A stretch of DNA of 64,000 bases from Bacteroidota bacterium (GTDB lineage: Bacteria; Bacteroidota; Bacteroidia; AKYH767-A; OLB10): the NCBI GenBank assembly GCA_016717325.1, contig JADKFV010000032.1, positions 9,235 through 73,234 on the forward strand, given 5' to 3'. The translations under genes and the position numbers were made by a program. A model generated the notes under the pieces. It was not told the origin of the DNA and searched no databases. It saw nothing but the letters and a program-made list of their open reading frames with translations. Positions 38,716 through 46,802 of this stretch are shown here, one piece after another. Numbering within the stretch: the stretch's first letter is position 1; each line of letters opens with the position of its first letter.

Positions 38716-40736
38716 TTATTTGCCTTTCAAAATAGAATTTAATGATGGAGTCGGTGAACTTTTTATCAAATCCATAATATTAAATTCTGGTTTTTTAATA
38801 TCATAATTAGGTGGTGAAGCTAGGGTTTGTCCTGGTATTAGATTAAAAATTCCAATAAATGTTGGAACATAATGGCCACCAGCGTTTCCAAAAACACTTC
38901 CTGTTATATCGGGCATAATCACAAATTTTGTAACACCTTTGATTGGACCAAAACAAGAACCACCAGATATTAATGAAGTGCTAACAATTCCTATTGAAGC
39001 AACTTTGTCACTTCTCCTGCTATATTGAACTGATGGAATATTTTGCGGGGTCATAATTTCCATGGGTTCTTGTGGTGCTAAATAAATGATTTGTTCTACT
39101 TTGTTTTTGATTATGCCATTTTTAAAAGCTGCGTCTAAAGCATAAGCCACACCTGCAGCATGTGCGCACCCTTGGCTATGAGCTACAATTTTTATTGTTT
39201 CATCTTTTGCAAGTGTTATTTCGCCTGTTTGTATTTTTTGGATTAGTTCAAACCTGATTGCACCCCAGCCAAAAATCTATCATTTGCATTTGACCAAGTG
39301 TGATCGCTACCATTTATAAAAAAGTTTCTCTTATCATTTAATGCCTCATCAAATAATGGTACCATAGAATTTGTTTCTCCCCAATAATCAAATCCTTTAC
39401 CTAAATAAGCCGGTCCCTTATCAGATGATTCATATGTAGGGTACGGTCTATAATGTGGATTTGGAATGTACCTACAGTCTAAACCAGGATATACCTTAAG
39501 CACATTTTTTCTATTATCCTTGCCTGTAGCTTGATCTAACATTAACCCATTGATAAAAATCACGAATCTGCCATCCGGATCAAATGCTTGTATTGGGGTA
39601 TTGGCTGAAAAGATATAGGTACTCATTTCAGGGTAGTCTTTTGAGAGTGGATCCACACTCATCCACCTCCCCAACCTACTATCATAAATCCTTGCACCAA
39701 AATCCAAATTACCACCATCAACAGAAATCTCATTATCATTCTCCTTACCATTAAACCCAAACCTATACGCCTCCCCACCGGCACTAAACGTTCGCTCTTG
39801 CATTGTCATGCCAAAGGGATAATAATCGGTGGCTGAAACAATATCGGGCATGTAATAAGCTATAGTGGTGTTTGAACCAAGTGGTGCGCGAGGTATTTTT
39901 CTATCACTTATTACAGCCATGACGTTGCCTAAATGGTTACTCAGTTCATAATTTTTTAAACCCAAATTGTGATTGAGTATTATTGGTGGTGTTATGCTTG
40001 CAGTGAGGTCTATTGTTGTTTTGTCTATACCCAATCGGCTGCTGCCGTATATGCTGCGCTCTATAAGTTTAAAACTGGTAATGCTGCTTGCAGTGCTCTT
40101 TTGGTAATTAGCCATAATGTTTCCTTGTGCATCGCGCACATAGTAGGTGTATGTCCACAAGGTGGGGTTGTCGGTGCCTCCATTTTCAAAGCTGCTGCCA
40201 TCGGGCTTTAGTATTTTTGCAATGCGGTTGCCCATGGCATCGTACACATATTCCAAATCAGCTTTTGTAGAAATGCCGGTGCGTATTATCTTTTTTATTT
40301 TTCCACTTACTGTCCATTTTATTTCCTGTATTTCTTCGGTTTTGTCTTGCGTGAGATTGCCTATTGCATCGTAAGTGTAATTATTTGCTGTGGTTATATT
40401 ATTGCTGTTTTGAAATACGCCCCCATCATCAATATCGGCTGTGTGTATGCCGCTGGCTATGGCATCGTTTACATGGTATAGTTTATTGCTTTTTAAATTG
40501 TTGCCATTCTGCTCATCGTATTTATAATTCATATCATCGAACTTTACACCGGTAGCATTGTACCGTTGCAGATTTTTTATGTTGCCATTGGCATCGTAAG
40601 TATAACTTGTTTTGTACATGTTTGCTATAGCGCCAATGTTTGTCCAGTTATTGCTCGTGGCATCAAAATTAGTAAACGAATTTGATTGCGCAATGCGGTT
40701 TAGCTGATCGTATTTGTAGGCGTTGGCTTTTTTCAT
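38716..40736 (-). CDS. RHS cassette C: truncated RHS core with lipase-like tip (one frameshift)
   Basis: About 673 residues. Starts MKKANAYKYDQLNRI inside the YD-repeat region, so the long N-terminal part of an RHS protein is missing. YD repeats: YTYDANGNIKNLQRY, NYTYDAIGNLT, LEYVYDAMGNRIAK. Core: DIVSATDYYPFGMTMQER, YRFGFNGKENDNE, GRWMSVDPLSKDYPEMS, ANTPIQAFDPDG. The tip (from about residue 390) continues across a one-base shift near 39250 to VAHSQGCAHAAGVAYALD, where HSQG is a lipase-type nucleophile elbow; IIYLAPQEP and GGHYVPTF follow, the latter supplying a candidate His. Phospholipase or esterase activity is inferred. Confidence 0.82.
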
Positions 40737-40754
40737 TTATCAAAAAACTCAAAT

Positions 40755-40762
40755 TAGCTTTG
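40755..40762 (+). promoter_or_regulatory. Minus-7 box TAGCTTTG ahead of the orphan VapB-like gene
   Basis: Plus-strand TAnnTTTG about 57 nt upstream of the ATG at 40819, in the short intergenic region shared with the divergent RHS-C gene. Confidence 0.4.
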
Positions 40763-40818
40763 TTGTGATAATTTATTTTAAGTAGATTTACAAACCGAAT
40801 TTTAAAAAGCAAATTAAA

Positions 40819-41049
40819 ATGATACGAACTTTCATAACTCCAACGCAAGGCAACTATAGTGTGACTTTGGAATTTCCCGAAGATTATTTGGGGCAAGAAT
40901 TAGAACTTAATGTATTTAAGAAACAAGAAGGTTTGGTGGCTGAAAAAAAAACTACACCTATAAAATTATCAGACAAATACAGGGGCATATTTACGAAAGA
41001 GGATGGCAAAAAATTTAATGAATACATTACAAACGCTAGAAACGAATAG
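40819..41049 (+). CDS. Orphan antitoxin, VapB-like
   Basis: 76 residues. C-terminal part LSDKYRGIFTKEDGKKFNEY...ARNE parallels LSEKYAGKLPSHIADELQNY..SRNEW of the intact VapB at 41231-41446, while the N-terminus (VTLEFPEDYLGQELELNVF) looks like a short SpoVT/MazE-like strand region. It stops at TAG where the paralog has TGG (Trp). The PIN toxin that should overlap its end survives only as a fragment (next entry). Confidence 0.7.
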   Translation: MIRTFITPTQGNYSVTLEFPEDYLGQELELNVFKKQEGLVAEKKTTPIKLSDKYRGIFTKEDGKKFNEYITNARNE

Positions 41050-41102
41050 GACAGGGATTTTTAATTGATATCAATGTAATTTCAAATTTGATTGCAATAT
41101 GA
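41046..41102 (+). pseudogene. Remnant of a VapC PIN-domain toxin
   Basis: Reading from 41046: ATA (where ATG is expected) then GQGFLIDINVISNLIAI and a stop. This is the first strand and helix of a PIN domain with the conserved LIDxN aspartate, compare YLIDTNIVIDYL in the intact toxin at 41425. Start codon lost and the body deleted. Confidence 0.6.
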
Positions 41103-41230
41103 TGGCGCGAATGCTTGAAACAATTTTTCACATACATTAATGATGACAAATAAACCCACTTTCTAGAAAATAAAAGTTGGTCGCTCATAATTACTTATTA
41201 AAATAAAATAGATTTAAAAATAAATACAAA

Positions 41231-41446
41231 ATGGAAACAGTACTTGTACAAATAAACAATCAAAAGGCTTACAAGCTTTTAGAAGATTTGGCAGACTTAA
41301 ACATAATTAAGGTGCTTAAAAAAAGCATCCAACAGGAACAAAAACTTTCTGAAAAGTACGCAGGCAAGTTGCCTTCTCATATTGCTGATGAACTTCAAAA
41401 TTATGTAACTGAAAGCCGAAACGAATGGAACAAACGCAATATTTAA
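41231..41446 (+). CDS. vapB: VapB-like antitoxin
   Basis: 71 residues. ETVLVQINNQKAYKLLEDLA is a short strand-helix start and the C-terminal helix contains LQNYVTESRNEWNKRNI. It overlaps the start of the PIN toxin by 22 bp in another frame, the usual coupling. The exact antitoxin family was not determined; called from pairing with VapC. Confidence 0.82.
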   Translation: METVLVQINNQKAYKLLEDLADLNIIKVLKKSIQQEQKLSEKYAGKLPSHIADELQNYVTESRNEWNKRNI

Positions 41447-41814
41447 TTGATACCAATATCGTTATTGATTATCTCGGCAAAAAATTGCCTCCCACTGGTA
41501 TGAATTTTATGAATGCTATTATAGATGCCGTGCCTAATGTGTCGGTTGTAACTAAAATTGAATTACTCGGCTTTAATGCCCCTGACGAACATTATCAATT
41601 GCTTGTCAATTTTATGAACGATGCTACAGTATTAGATTTAACTGACAATATAGTTGACCAAAGTATTGATGTGCGCAAGAAACATAAGACCAAACTTCCA
41701 GATGCTATCATTGCAGCAACCGCTGTTGTGTTTAATTTGGTTTTAATCTCTCGTAATATTTCTGACTTTAAAAATATTGATGGGTTACAAGTTATTGACC
41801 CGTACAACTTATAA
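41425..41814 (+). CDS. vapC: VapC PIN-domain ribonuclease toxin
   Basis: 129 residues, normal length. Acidic PIN residues are all visible: YLIDTNIVIDYL (Asp9), VTKIELLGF (Glu), LPDAIIAATA (Asp) and LISRNISDF (Asp). Members cleave tRNA or rRNA with Mg2+. Coupled to the overlapping VapB-like gene. Confidence 0.93.
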   Translation: MEQTQYLIDTNIVIDYLGKKLPPTGMNFMNAIIDAVPNVSVVTKIELLGFNAPDEHYQLLVNFMNDATVLDLTDNIVDQSIDVRKKHKTKLPDAIIAATAVVFNLVLISRNISDFKNIDGLQVIDPYNL

Positions 41815-42047
41815 TTGTAGTAGCAATACAAGGCGAGGCTATCAAATTTAAAAAACCAAAAACTAAAATTTATGGCACGCGATACAATCGCGCGCCAGTA
41901 GTAAATTTTGAAAATATTTTATTTACAACGCTACTCCATTTTTGATGTATATAGAATTTTGTACAATAGATAAATCTCTATTTCTCGTGCGGCTGCGCCC
42001 AAATGGGGCGGGGTGTGCGCAAGTCAAAATCTTGTGTTGCTTTTTTT

Positions 42048-42292
42048 AACTGTATGTGTATACGTTGTGGCAATTTTTTTTTCTTTACCAAAAGTATGAA
42101 ATGAATTGTGTAATTGCTTTTTAAATATAAAATACCTCATTTTGGATGCAAACACATTACAAAAAAAACATCGTGCGAACGCGTAAGCCCCAACAAAATT
42201 TATGCATTTGCACACCACGAAAAAAAACTGCCACATCTGTGGCAGCTATTTTATTTTTAATATTTGATTTGCAACGGTAAGTATATACGTTG
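42048..42292 (-). repeat. Cassette-border module: leader copy, GCGTAAGCCCCAACA segment and dyad motif
   Basis: From right to left on the minus strand: dyad GCAACG-GTAAGTATATA-CGTTGC (read on plus, 42271-42293), terminator, GCGTAAGCCCCAACA, TACTTTTG box (42088-42095), leader and CAACGTATACACATACAGTT at 42048-42067. Here the start codon is TTG and the frame after it (PQRIHIQLKKATQDF) stops after ~30 codons, so the cassette it once led is gone. The remainder of the 41815-42364 gap shows nothing else. Confidence 0.65.
42220..42245 (-). terminator. Terminator of cassette D
   Basis: Minus-strand sense: CTGCCACAGATGTGGCAG (8-bp perfect stem, 2-nt loop) followed by eight T. Confidence 0.9.
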
Positions 42293-42364
42293 CTTTAGCT
42301 TCTTGCCCTGCGCACGAGTCACCTGCCCACTGGCATGGCTAAGGCACTCGCGAGGCTGTGAAAC

Positions 42365-42829
42365 TTACTTTAACTTAATATCGTATGGTGGGTATTCAAT
42401 GAATACTAAAAACGATTCAGGAAAAAATTGTTTAGCCTCTCTATCATAAAAATAACCTGGCAAAAAGTGTTTATATGCTTTCACCAGTCTAATAGCCTCT
42501 TTTTCGCACTCCTTACAATCTTGTATGCCTTGTGTTACCTTTACCTTTGTTATCACGCAATCACTATCTACAAATAATTCTAAAATCACAGTTCCTTTAA
42601 CGCCAAAATAAATTTCTTGAGGTATTACTATATTTGAATCAATAAAAGTTTTAAATTGCTTGTAGCCTCCATTAATTCTATCCTCAAATGGATATAAGCT
42701 ATCTGCTTCAGAATGCATCGCTGTTGGATATTTCGGTTTTTCACAACTAAATTTTTCATTTTTTTGTGCCTTAGCATTTTGCAAAAGCAAAAAGAGAATG
42801 GAATTGCAAAGGAATAATATTGCTTTCAT
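42365..42829 (-). CDS. Exported TonB-C-like protein, candidate immunity for RHS cassette D
   Basis: 154 residues. Signal peptide 1-21 (ILFLCNSILFLLLQNAKA). The mature part has the TonB C-terminal-like pattern: FKTFIDSNIVIPQEIYFGVK, GTVILELFVDSDCVITKVKV, then ECEKEAIRLVKAYKHFLPG. It lacks a membrane anchor and the proline-rich linker of a real TonB, so an energy-transducer role is unlikely. It starts 28 bp after the stop of RHS-D, the position of an immunity gene. Confidence 0.75.
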   Translation of the reverse strand: MKAILFLCNSILFLLLQNAKAQKNEKFSCEKPKYPTAMHSEADSLYPFEDRINGGYKQFKTFIDSNIVIPQEIYFGVKGTVILELFVDSDCVITKVKVTQGIQDCKECEKEAIRLVKAYKHFLPGYFYDREAKQFFPESFLVFIEYPPYDIKLK

Positions 42830-42856
42830 ATTTAATTTGAATTTTTGCTTTAATAT

Positions 42857-44735
42857 TTATTGCATCCCTTTGAGGCCTTGAATCCAAAAAGAGGGCACCA
42901 GAATTTTGTCGTTTTTGATGGTTGACTTTTCACCGTCTTTCCATTTAACAAAACCATCTTTTAAATTACCGGCAGAAACTCCTTGCCCACCTTGCCATAT
43001 TTGAATTGCACCATCATAAGTACTTGGCTCAGAATAATCTTGATTAAGATATAAATTTATATCAGGATTAATTTTAGAAAGTAAAAACCCAAAGCGTCTC
43101 CTTTCTTACCTTTTCCTGCGTTGCAAGAACCTAACAAACAACTTCCATCCTTTTCAACCATTTTTAGAATACTACCAAGAGATTCCATTTCTGTAGTACT
43201 TGAAGTGCCTTCGTGGTATTGTTTTGCCTCTTTCCAATGAATTGATTCGTCAGTTATCCATCCGTTTACTGGGTCAACATGCGATTTAGTGATAATTTCA
43301 CCGCCTGACTCAGTGCCATGCGTAAAGATTACAAGATTTTTAATTTTAATATCCTTATAAAGTGATTGTGCTTTCTGCGTTGCCTTTTCCATTGAAGTTT
43401 CTATAATCACTTCAAATGTTCCCATTGCAGCTGATTTACTAAACTCCTTTTGATTTGTTCATCGGATGTTATAACAATTAATAAATTCGGTTTAGGCGTA
43501 GTACTTTTCTTTGCCTCCTCTCCATCTAAATCAATTGCCATGATAGGCGAGTTACTCGCAAACTGATATGGTGTAAGTTCAGGATATTGTTTAGTTAAGG
43601 GGTCAATACTCAAAAACCTCCCCAGCCTTCCATCATAAATCCTCATGCCATAATCTTGTGTGTTGCTTTCGGTATCATTCTCCTTCCCATTAAACCCAAA
43701 CCTATACGCCACCCCACCGGCACTAAATGTTCGCTCTTGCATAGTCATACCAAAGGGATAATAATCGGTGGCAGATACAATATCGGGCATGTAATAAGCT
43801 ATAGTGGTGTTTGAGCCCAGTGGTGCGCGAGGTATTTTTCTATCACTAATCACAGTGGTAACGTTGCCTAAATGATTACTCAATTCATAATTTTTTAAAC
43901 CCAAATTGTGATTGAGTATTGTTGGTGGTGTTGTGCTTGCTGTGAGGTCTATGTTTGTTTTGTCTATACCCAATCGGCTGCTGCCGTATATGCTGCGTTC
44001 TATAAGTTTGAAACTTGTAATGCTGCTTGCAGTACTCTTTTGATAATTGGCCATTATGTTGCCTTGAGCATCGCGCACGTAGTAGGTGTATGTCCATTGT
44101 GTGGGGTTGTCGGCACCGCCATTTTCAAGGCTGCTGCCATCGGGTTTTACTATTTTTGCAATGCGGTTGCCCATGGCATCGTACACATATTCCAAATCGG
44201 GTTTTGTAGAAATGCCGGTGCGTATTATCTTTTTTATTTTTCCACTTACTGTCCACTCTATATTTTGTATTTGCTCACTCACATCTTTCGTGAGATTACC
44301 TATTGCATCATAAGTATAATTACTAGCAGTGGTAACATTGGTGGTATTATATGTTCCCTCATCATCAATATCTGCTGTGTGTATGCCGCTGGCTATGGCA
44401 TCGTTTACGTGGTATAGTTTATTGCTTATTAAGTTGCCATTCTGCTCATCGTATTTATAAGTCATATCATCGAACTTTACACCCGCAGCATTGTACCGTT
44501 GCAGATTTTTTATATTGCCATTGGCATCGTAAGTATAACTTGTTTTGTACATGTTTGCTATAGCGCCAATGTTTGTCCAGTTATTGCTCGTGGCATCAAA
44601 ATTAGTAAACGAATTTGATTGTGCAATGCGGTTTAGCTGGTCGTATTTGTAGGCGTTGGCCATTGGCAGGCTTGTGGGTGTAGCATCGCTTGTACTTGTT
44701 GTGTAGTTGTAGGTTGGTAATATTGTGGTGGCCAT
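42857..44735 (-). CDS. RHS cassette D: truncated RHS core with caspase-like tip (two frameshifts)
   Basis: About 626 residues. Starts MATTILPTYNYTTSTS, then MANAYKYDQLNRIAQS; from there it is nearly identical to RHS-C through the YD repeats and core (DIVSATDYYPFGMTMQER, GRFLSIDPLTKQYPELTPYQ, MAIDLDGEEA). The tip begins PNLLIVITSDEQIK, crosses a one-A deletion near 43442 (EFSKSAAMGTFEVIIETSM) and contains NLVIFTHGTESGG and SCLLGSCNAGKGKKGDALGF. This His-Gly followed later by (G/A)-Ser-Cys matches the catalytic His and Cys of clan CD caspase-like/CHAT peptidases. A second shift near 43075 leads to the end WIQGLKGMQ. A cysteine-protease toxin is inferred. Confidence 0.8.
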
Positions 44736-44821
44736 TTCGTTGAAATAATATTTTCTCGATGCAATAATTCTAAAAAAAGTTTTTCTGATTTAATTTTAAC
44801 TATTTTTACAAAAGAAATTTA

Positions 44822-44829
44822 TATTTTTG
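44822..44829 (+). promoter_or_regulatory. Minus-7 box TATTTTTG of the DUF4160-DUF2442 pair
   Basis: Perfect TAnnTTTG only 4 nt before the ATG at 44834, so the transcript would be leaderless or nearly so, as for the zeta toxin. Confidence 0.45.
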
Positions 44830-44833
44830 ATTA

Positions 44834-45082
44834 ATGCCAACTGTATTGATGATATTCGGATGGAGAATTTTTTTCTACTCAAACGAGGGGAACGAACCAA
44901 TACATGTGCAAGCTCAAAAGGCAGAAATGGAATGCAAATATTGGTTAATTTCCGAAACTTTTGAAATTGTTGAAGAGTATAACTTTAACATGAAACCATC
45001 GGATAAAAGAGAAATACGAAAAATAATTTTCGAACATTTTGATTACATTATTCAGCAGTGGAATTTATATTTTAAAAAATAA
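44834..45082 (+). CDS. DUF4160 protein, putative toxin-antitoxin component
   Basis: 82 residues. MPTVLMIFGWRIFFYSNEGN is the family opening; EPIHVQAQKAEMECKYWL and REIRKIIFEHFDYIIQQWNLYF complete the DUF4160 pattern. Members are regularly encoded next to DUF2442 proteins, as here (5-bp gap), and the pair is suspected to be a toxin-antitoxin module. Confidence 0.9.
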   Translation: MPTVLMIFGWRIFFYSNEGNEPIHVQAQKAEMECKYWLISETFEIVEEYNFNMKPSDKREIRKIIFEHFDYIIQQWNLYFKK

Positions 45083-45087
45083 AAACA

Positions 45088-45330
45088 ATGGAATCAATTG
45101 ATTTTGCAAAAATAACAAAGTGTGAAATAAAAGACGGACAACTTAATATTAGAACCTCTGATAATAATTTTAGTTTCGAAATAAAAAACATTTCAGAAAG
45201 GTTGGCCAAAGCAACTGAAACGCAACTTGCCAAATTTATAATTTCGCCATCTGGCTATGGTATACATTGGATAGATTTAGATGAGGACATTTCATTACAT
45301 GGCTTATTAAATACTTCAAATAAAGTTTAA
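45088..45330 (+). CDS. DUF2442 protein, partner of the DUF4160 protein
   Basis: 80 residues. The C-terminal GYGIHWIDLDEDISLHGLL is the DUF2442 signature (W-x-x-L-D-x-D-I-S-x-x-G-L-L). Downstream of DUF4160 with the same spacing seen elsewhere; likely the antitoxin or DNA-binding half, which is inferred. Confidence 0.9.
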   Translation: MESIDFAKITKCEIKDGQLNIRTSDNNFSFEIKNISERLAKATETQLAKFIISPSGYGIHWIDLDEDISLHGLLNTSNKV

Positions 45331-45435
45331 GCATTTTTTTGCACTTTGGTTTTTTAATGTTATTAACGCTATCATTACTTTTGGATAGACTATTGAAATA
45401 CCCGCCAATTTCATTTGAGGCTGAGTATTGTTTTT

Positions 45436-45500
45436 TAACTGTATGTGTATACGTTTCGGCATTTTATTTTCGAAAATTATTTTTGCTTTACATTTGTAAG
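45436..45500 (-). repeat. Leader-module copy without cassette
   Basis: Minus strand: TTACAAATGTAAAG, leader, ATG, then AAACGTATACACATACAGTT and PKRIHIQLKNNTQ-like codons that soon stop. The TAnnTTTG box is inverted here (TACATTTG reads on the plus strand, 45489-45496). Fills most of the 45331-45630 gap together with a GTGCCAACAATAAAAATGCA segment shared with 37.99 kb. Confidence 0.55.
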
Positions 45501-45630
45501 GAATTAATTTCGCGAACTCTCCAAAAATAAAAGCGACCTCAATAAAAATGCTAACGAATTACAAGCCAAAAAATAATTGTGATTGAACTCGCACAAGTGC
45601 CAACAATAAAAATGCAATTGAATACCGCTC

Positions 45631-45658
45631 AAAAAAAACTGGCGCGAATGCGGCAGTT
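45631..45658 (-). terminator. Terminator after lipoprotein gene
   Basis: Same hairpin and T8 tract as at 38031-38058 (AACTGCCGC-ATT-CGCGCCAGTT, minus-strand sense), 34 nt after the stop codon at 45693. Confidence 0.75.
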
Positions 45659-45692
45659 TATAAATTCAATTCGAAAAATTATCAATATCTCG

Positions 45693-46316
45693 TTAATGAA
45701 AAGCACCAGCCTTGGTACTGTCAGTTACAGGTGGTAAAAGATGTGACCGGTAGTATAATTCCCAACATTCGCCTGTATAAGTGTAATACTTTACCAAACC
45801 TTCTTTTCTGCTCCAAAAAAATTGCTTTGGCTTCAGTCTTAACTGCTCAATATTGGTAGTTTTTATTTTTGTCCTTTTTTGAAAAATCAATACATCATAA
45901 TATTCTTCATTATTTATAATTAATGGCTCTCTTAAAACCCGAATTGAATCATCATTAAAAAATGTTGTATTATAATAGGAAAGTAATTTAGTACAATCAC
46001 TCATTGGATCTATTTTGCAAATTGTAATTAGATGCTCTTTCTTATCCGCATTAAAAATATTTTTATTAAAATAAATAATGTCACCCAGTTGAGGGTTATA
46101 TTTTCCATGTAATTCCAAAGGAGCATGAGTACTGTACCATATTTTACGCTCTAAAATGTAGGTTGTATCCATTTCATTTTTAGTAGATTTAAAAATTAAA
46201 GTATCACCAGTTTGGTAAGGCAACCACAACAACTCTTCTTCAGTTAATTTAGTTTTTACATTTATACATCCACAAAAAATAAAGCAATACATAATGATAA
46301 GCACAGTTTTTTTCAT
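45693..46316 (-). CDS. Lipoprotein, paralog of the cassette C immunity candidate
   Basis: 207 residues, intact. MKKTVLIIMYCFIFCGC gives a lipobox with Cys17. Clearly homologous along its length to 38094-38712 (ELLWLPYQTGDTLIFKS, NEMDTTYILERKIWYS, WSRKEGLVKYYTYTGECWEL), including terminator and flanking DNA. No RHS tip precedes it; directly upstream lies copy 2 of the 220-bp repeat. It may be an orphan immunity gene whose toxin was lost. Confidence 0.8.
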   Translation of the reverse strand: MKKTVLIIMYCFIFCGCINVKTKLTEEELLWLPYQTGDTLIFKSTKNEMDTTYILERKIWYSTHAPLELHGKYNPQLGDIIYFNKNIFNADKKEHLITICKIDPMSDCTKLLSYYNTTFFNDDSIRVLREPLIINNEEYYDVLIFQKRTKIKTTNIEQLRLKPKQFFWSRKEGLVKYYTYTGECWELYYRSHLLPPVTDSTKAGAFH

Positions 46317-46324
46317 AAATTATT

Positions 46325-46548
46325 TTGAATATTGCTGTAAAATTTATCGGTTTGTAAATATAGTTTTTGAAATAGAAAGTTGCAACCATGAACTGGAAAC
46401 GGAATCAGGCTCTGCTGAGGTGCAACCTGCCAGGATAAATTCATTCAGATGGAATATCTTTCTCTAACGGACACATTCATTTGTGCCTGATTTTTTCATT
46501 TCGAATGTTTTTTGAGAAGGTTGAAAATATTTTTCTATTTTTAACATG
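46325..46548 (+). repeat. ~220-bp direct repeat, copy 2
   Basis: Same orientation and nearly the same sequence as 33771-33990, separated by about 12.55 kb. Copy 2 differs by small indels (ATGAACTGGAAACGG against ATGAACTGAAACGG). It ends the accessory island just before the NRPS operon. No coding frame. Confidence 0.85.
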
Positions 46549-46749
46549 CTTTAATTCTCCACCCTAGTATCCTTCACTCGCTTAGCGCCATCCTTCTTTA
46601 AATATTTTGCTGTAATTATAACCAAATTTTATTCAGCCTACTTGCGTTAAAAGTGTTCCGGCTTTGTTAGCGCAAATTATCAACAACTACACATTTACAA
46701 CTGTAATACTTGAGTAAAATCACCGCCAAAATGTTTTGCGTTTTTATTG

Positions 46750-46757
46750 TACGTTTG
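46750..46757 (+). promoter_or_regulatory. Minus-7 box TACGTTTG of the NRPS operon
   Basis: Perfect TAnnTTTG 45 nt upstream of the ATG at 46803. TTTG at 46735-46738 is too close (11-nt spacer) to be a standard minus-33 element. Confidence 0.45.
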
Positions 46758-46802
46758 CATGGTTGAAGTTATAAATTTCATACTGTATAAATTGATAAGA
46801 AA

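Noticed and set aside
42365..42829. Calling the TonB-C-like protein an energy transducer
   Set aside because: It has a cleavable signal peptide and lacks the membrane anchor and proline-rich linker; no exbB/exbD genes nearby.
33771..46548. 220-bp repeats considered as ends of an insertion sequence or composite transposon
   Set aside because: No transposase or recombinase gene is seen inside or next to them, and no target-site duplication could be identified.
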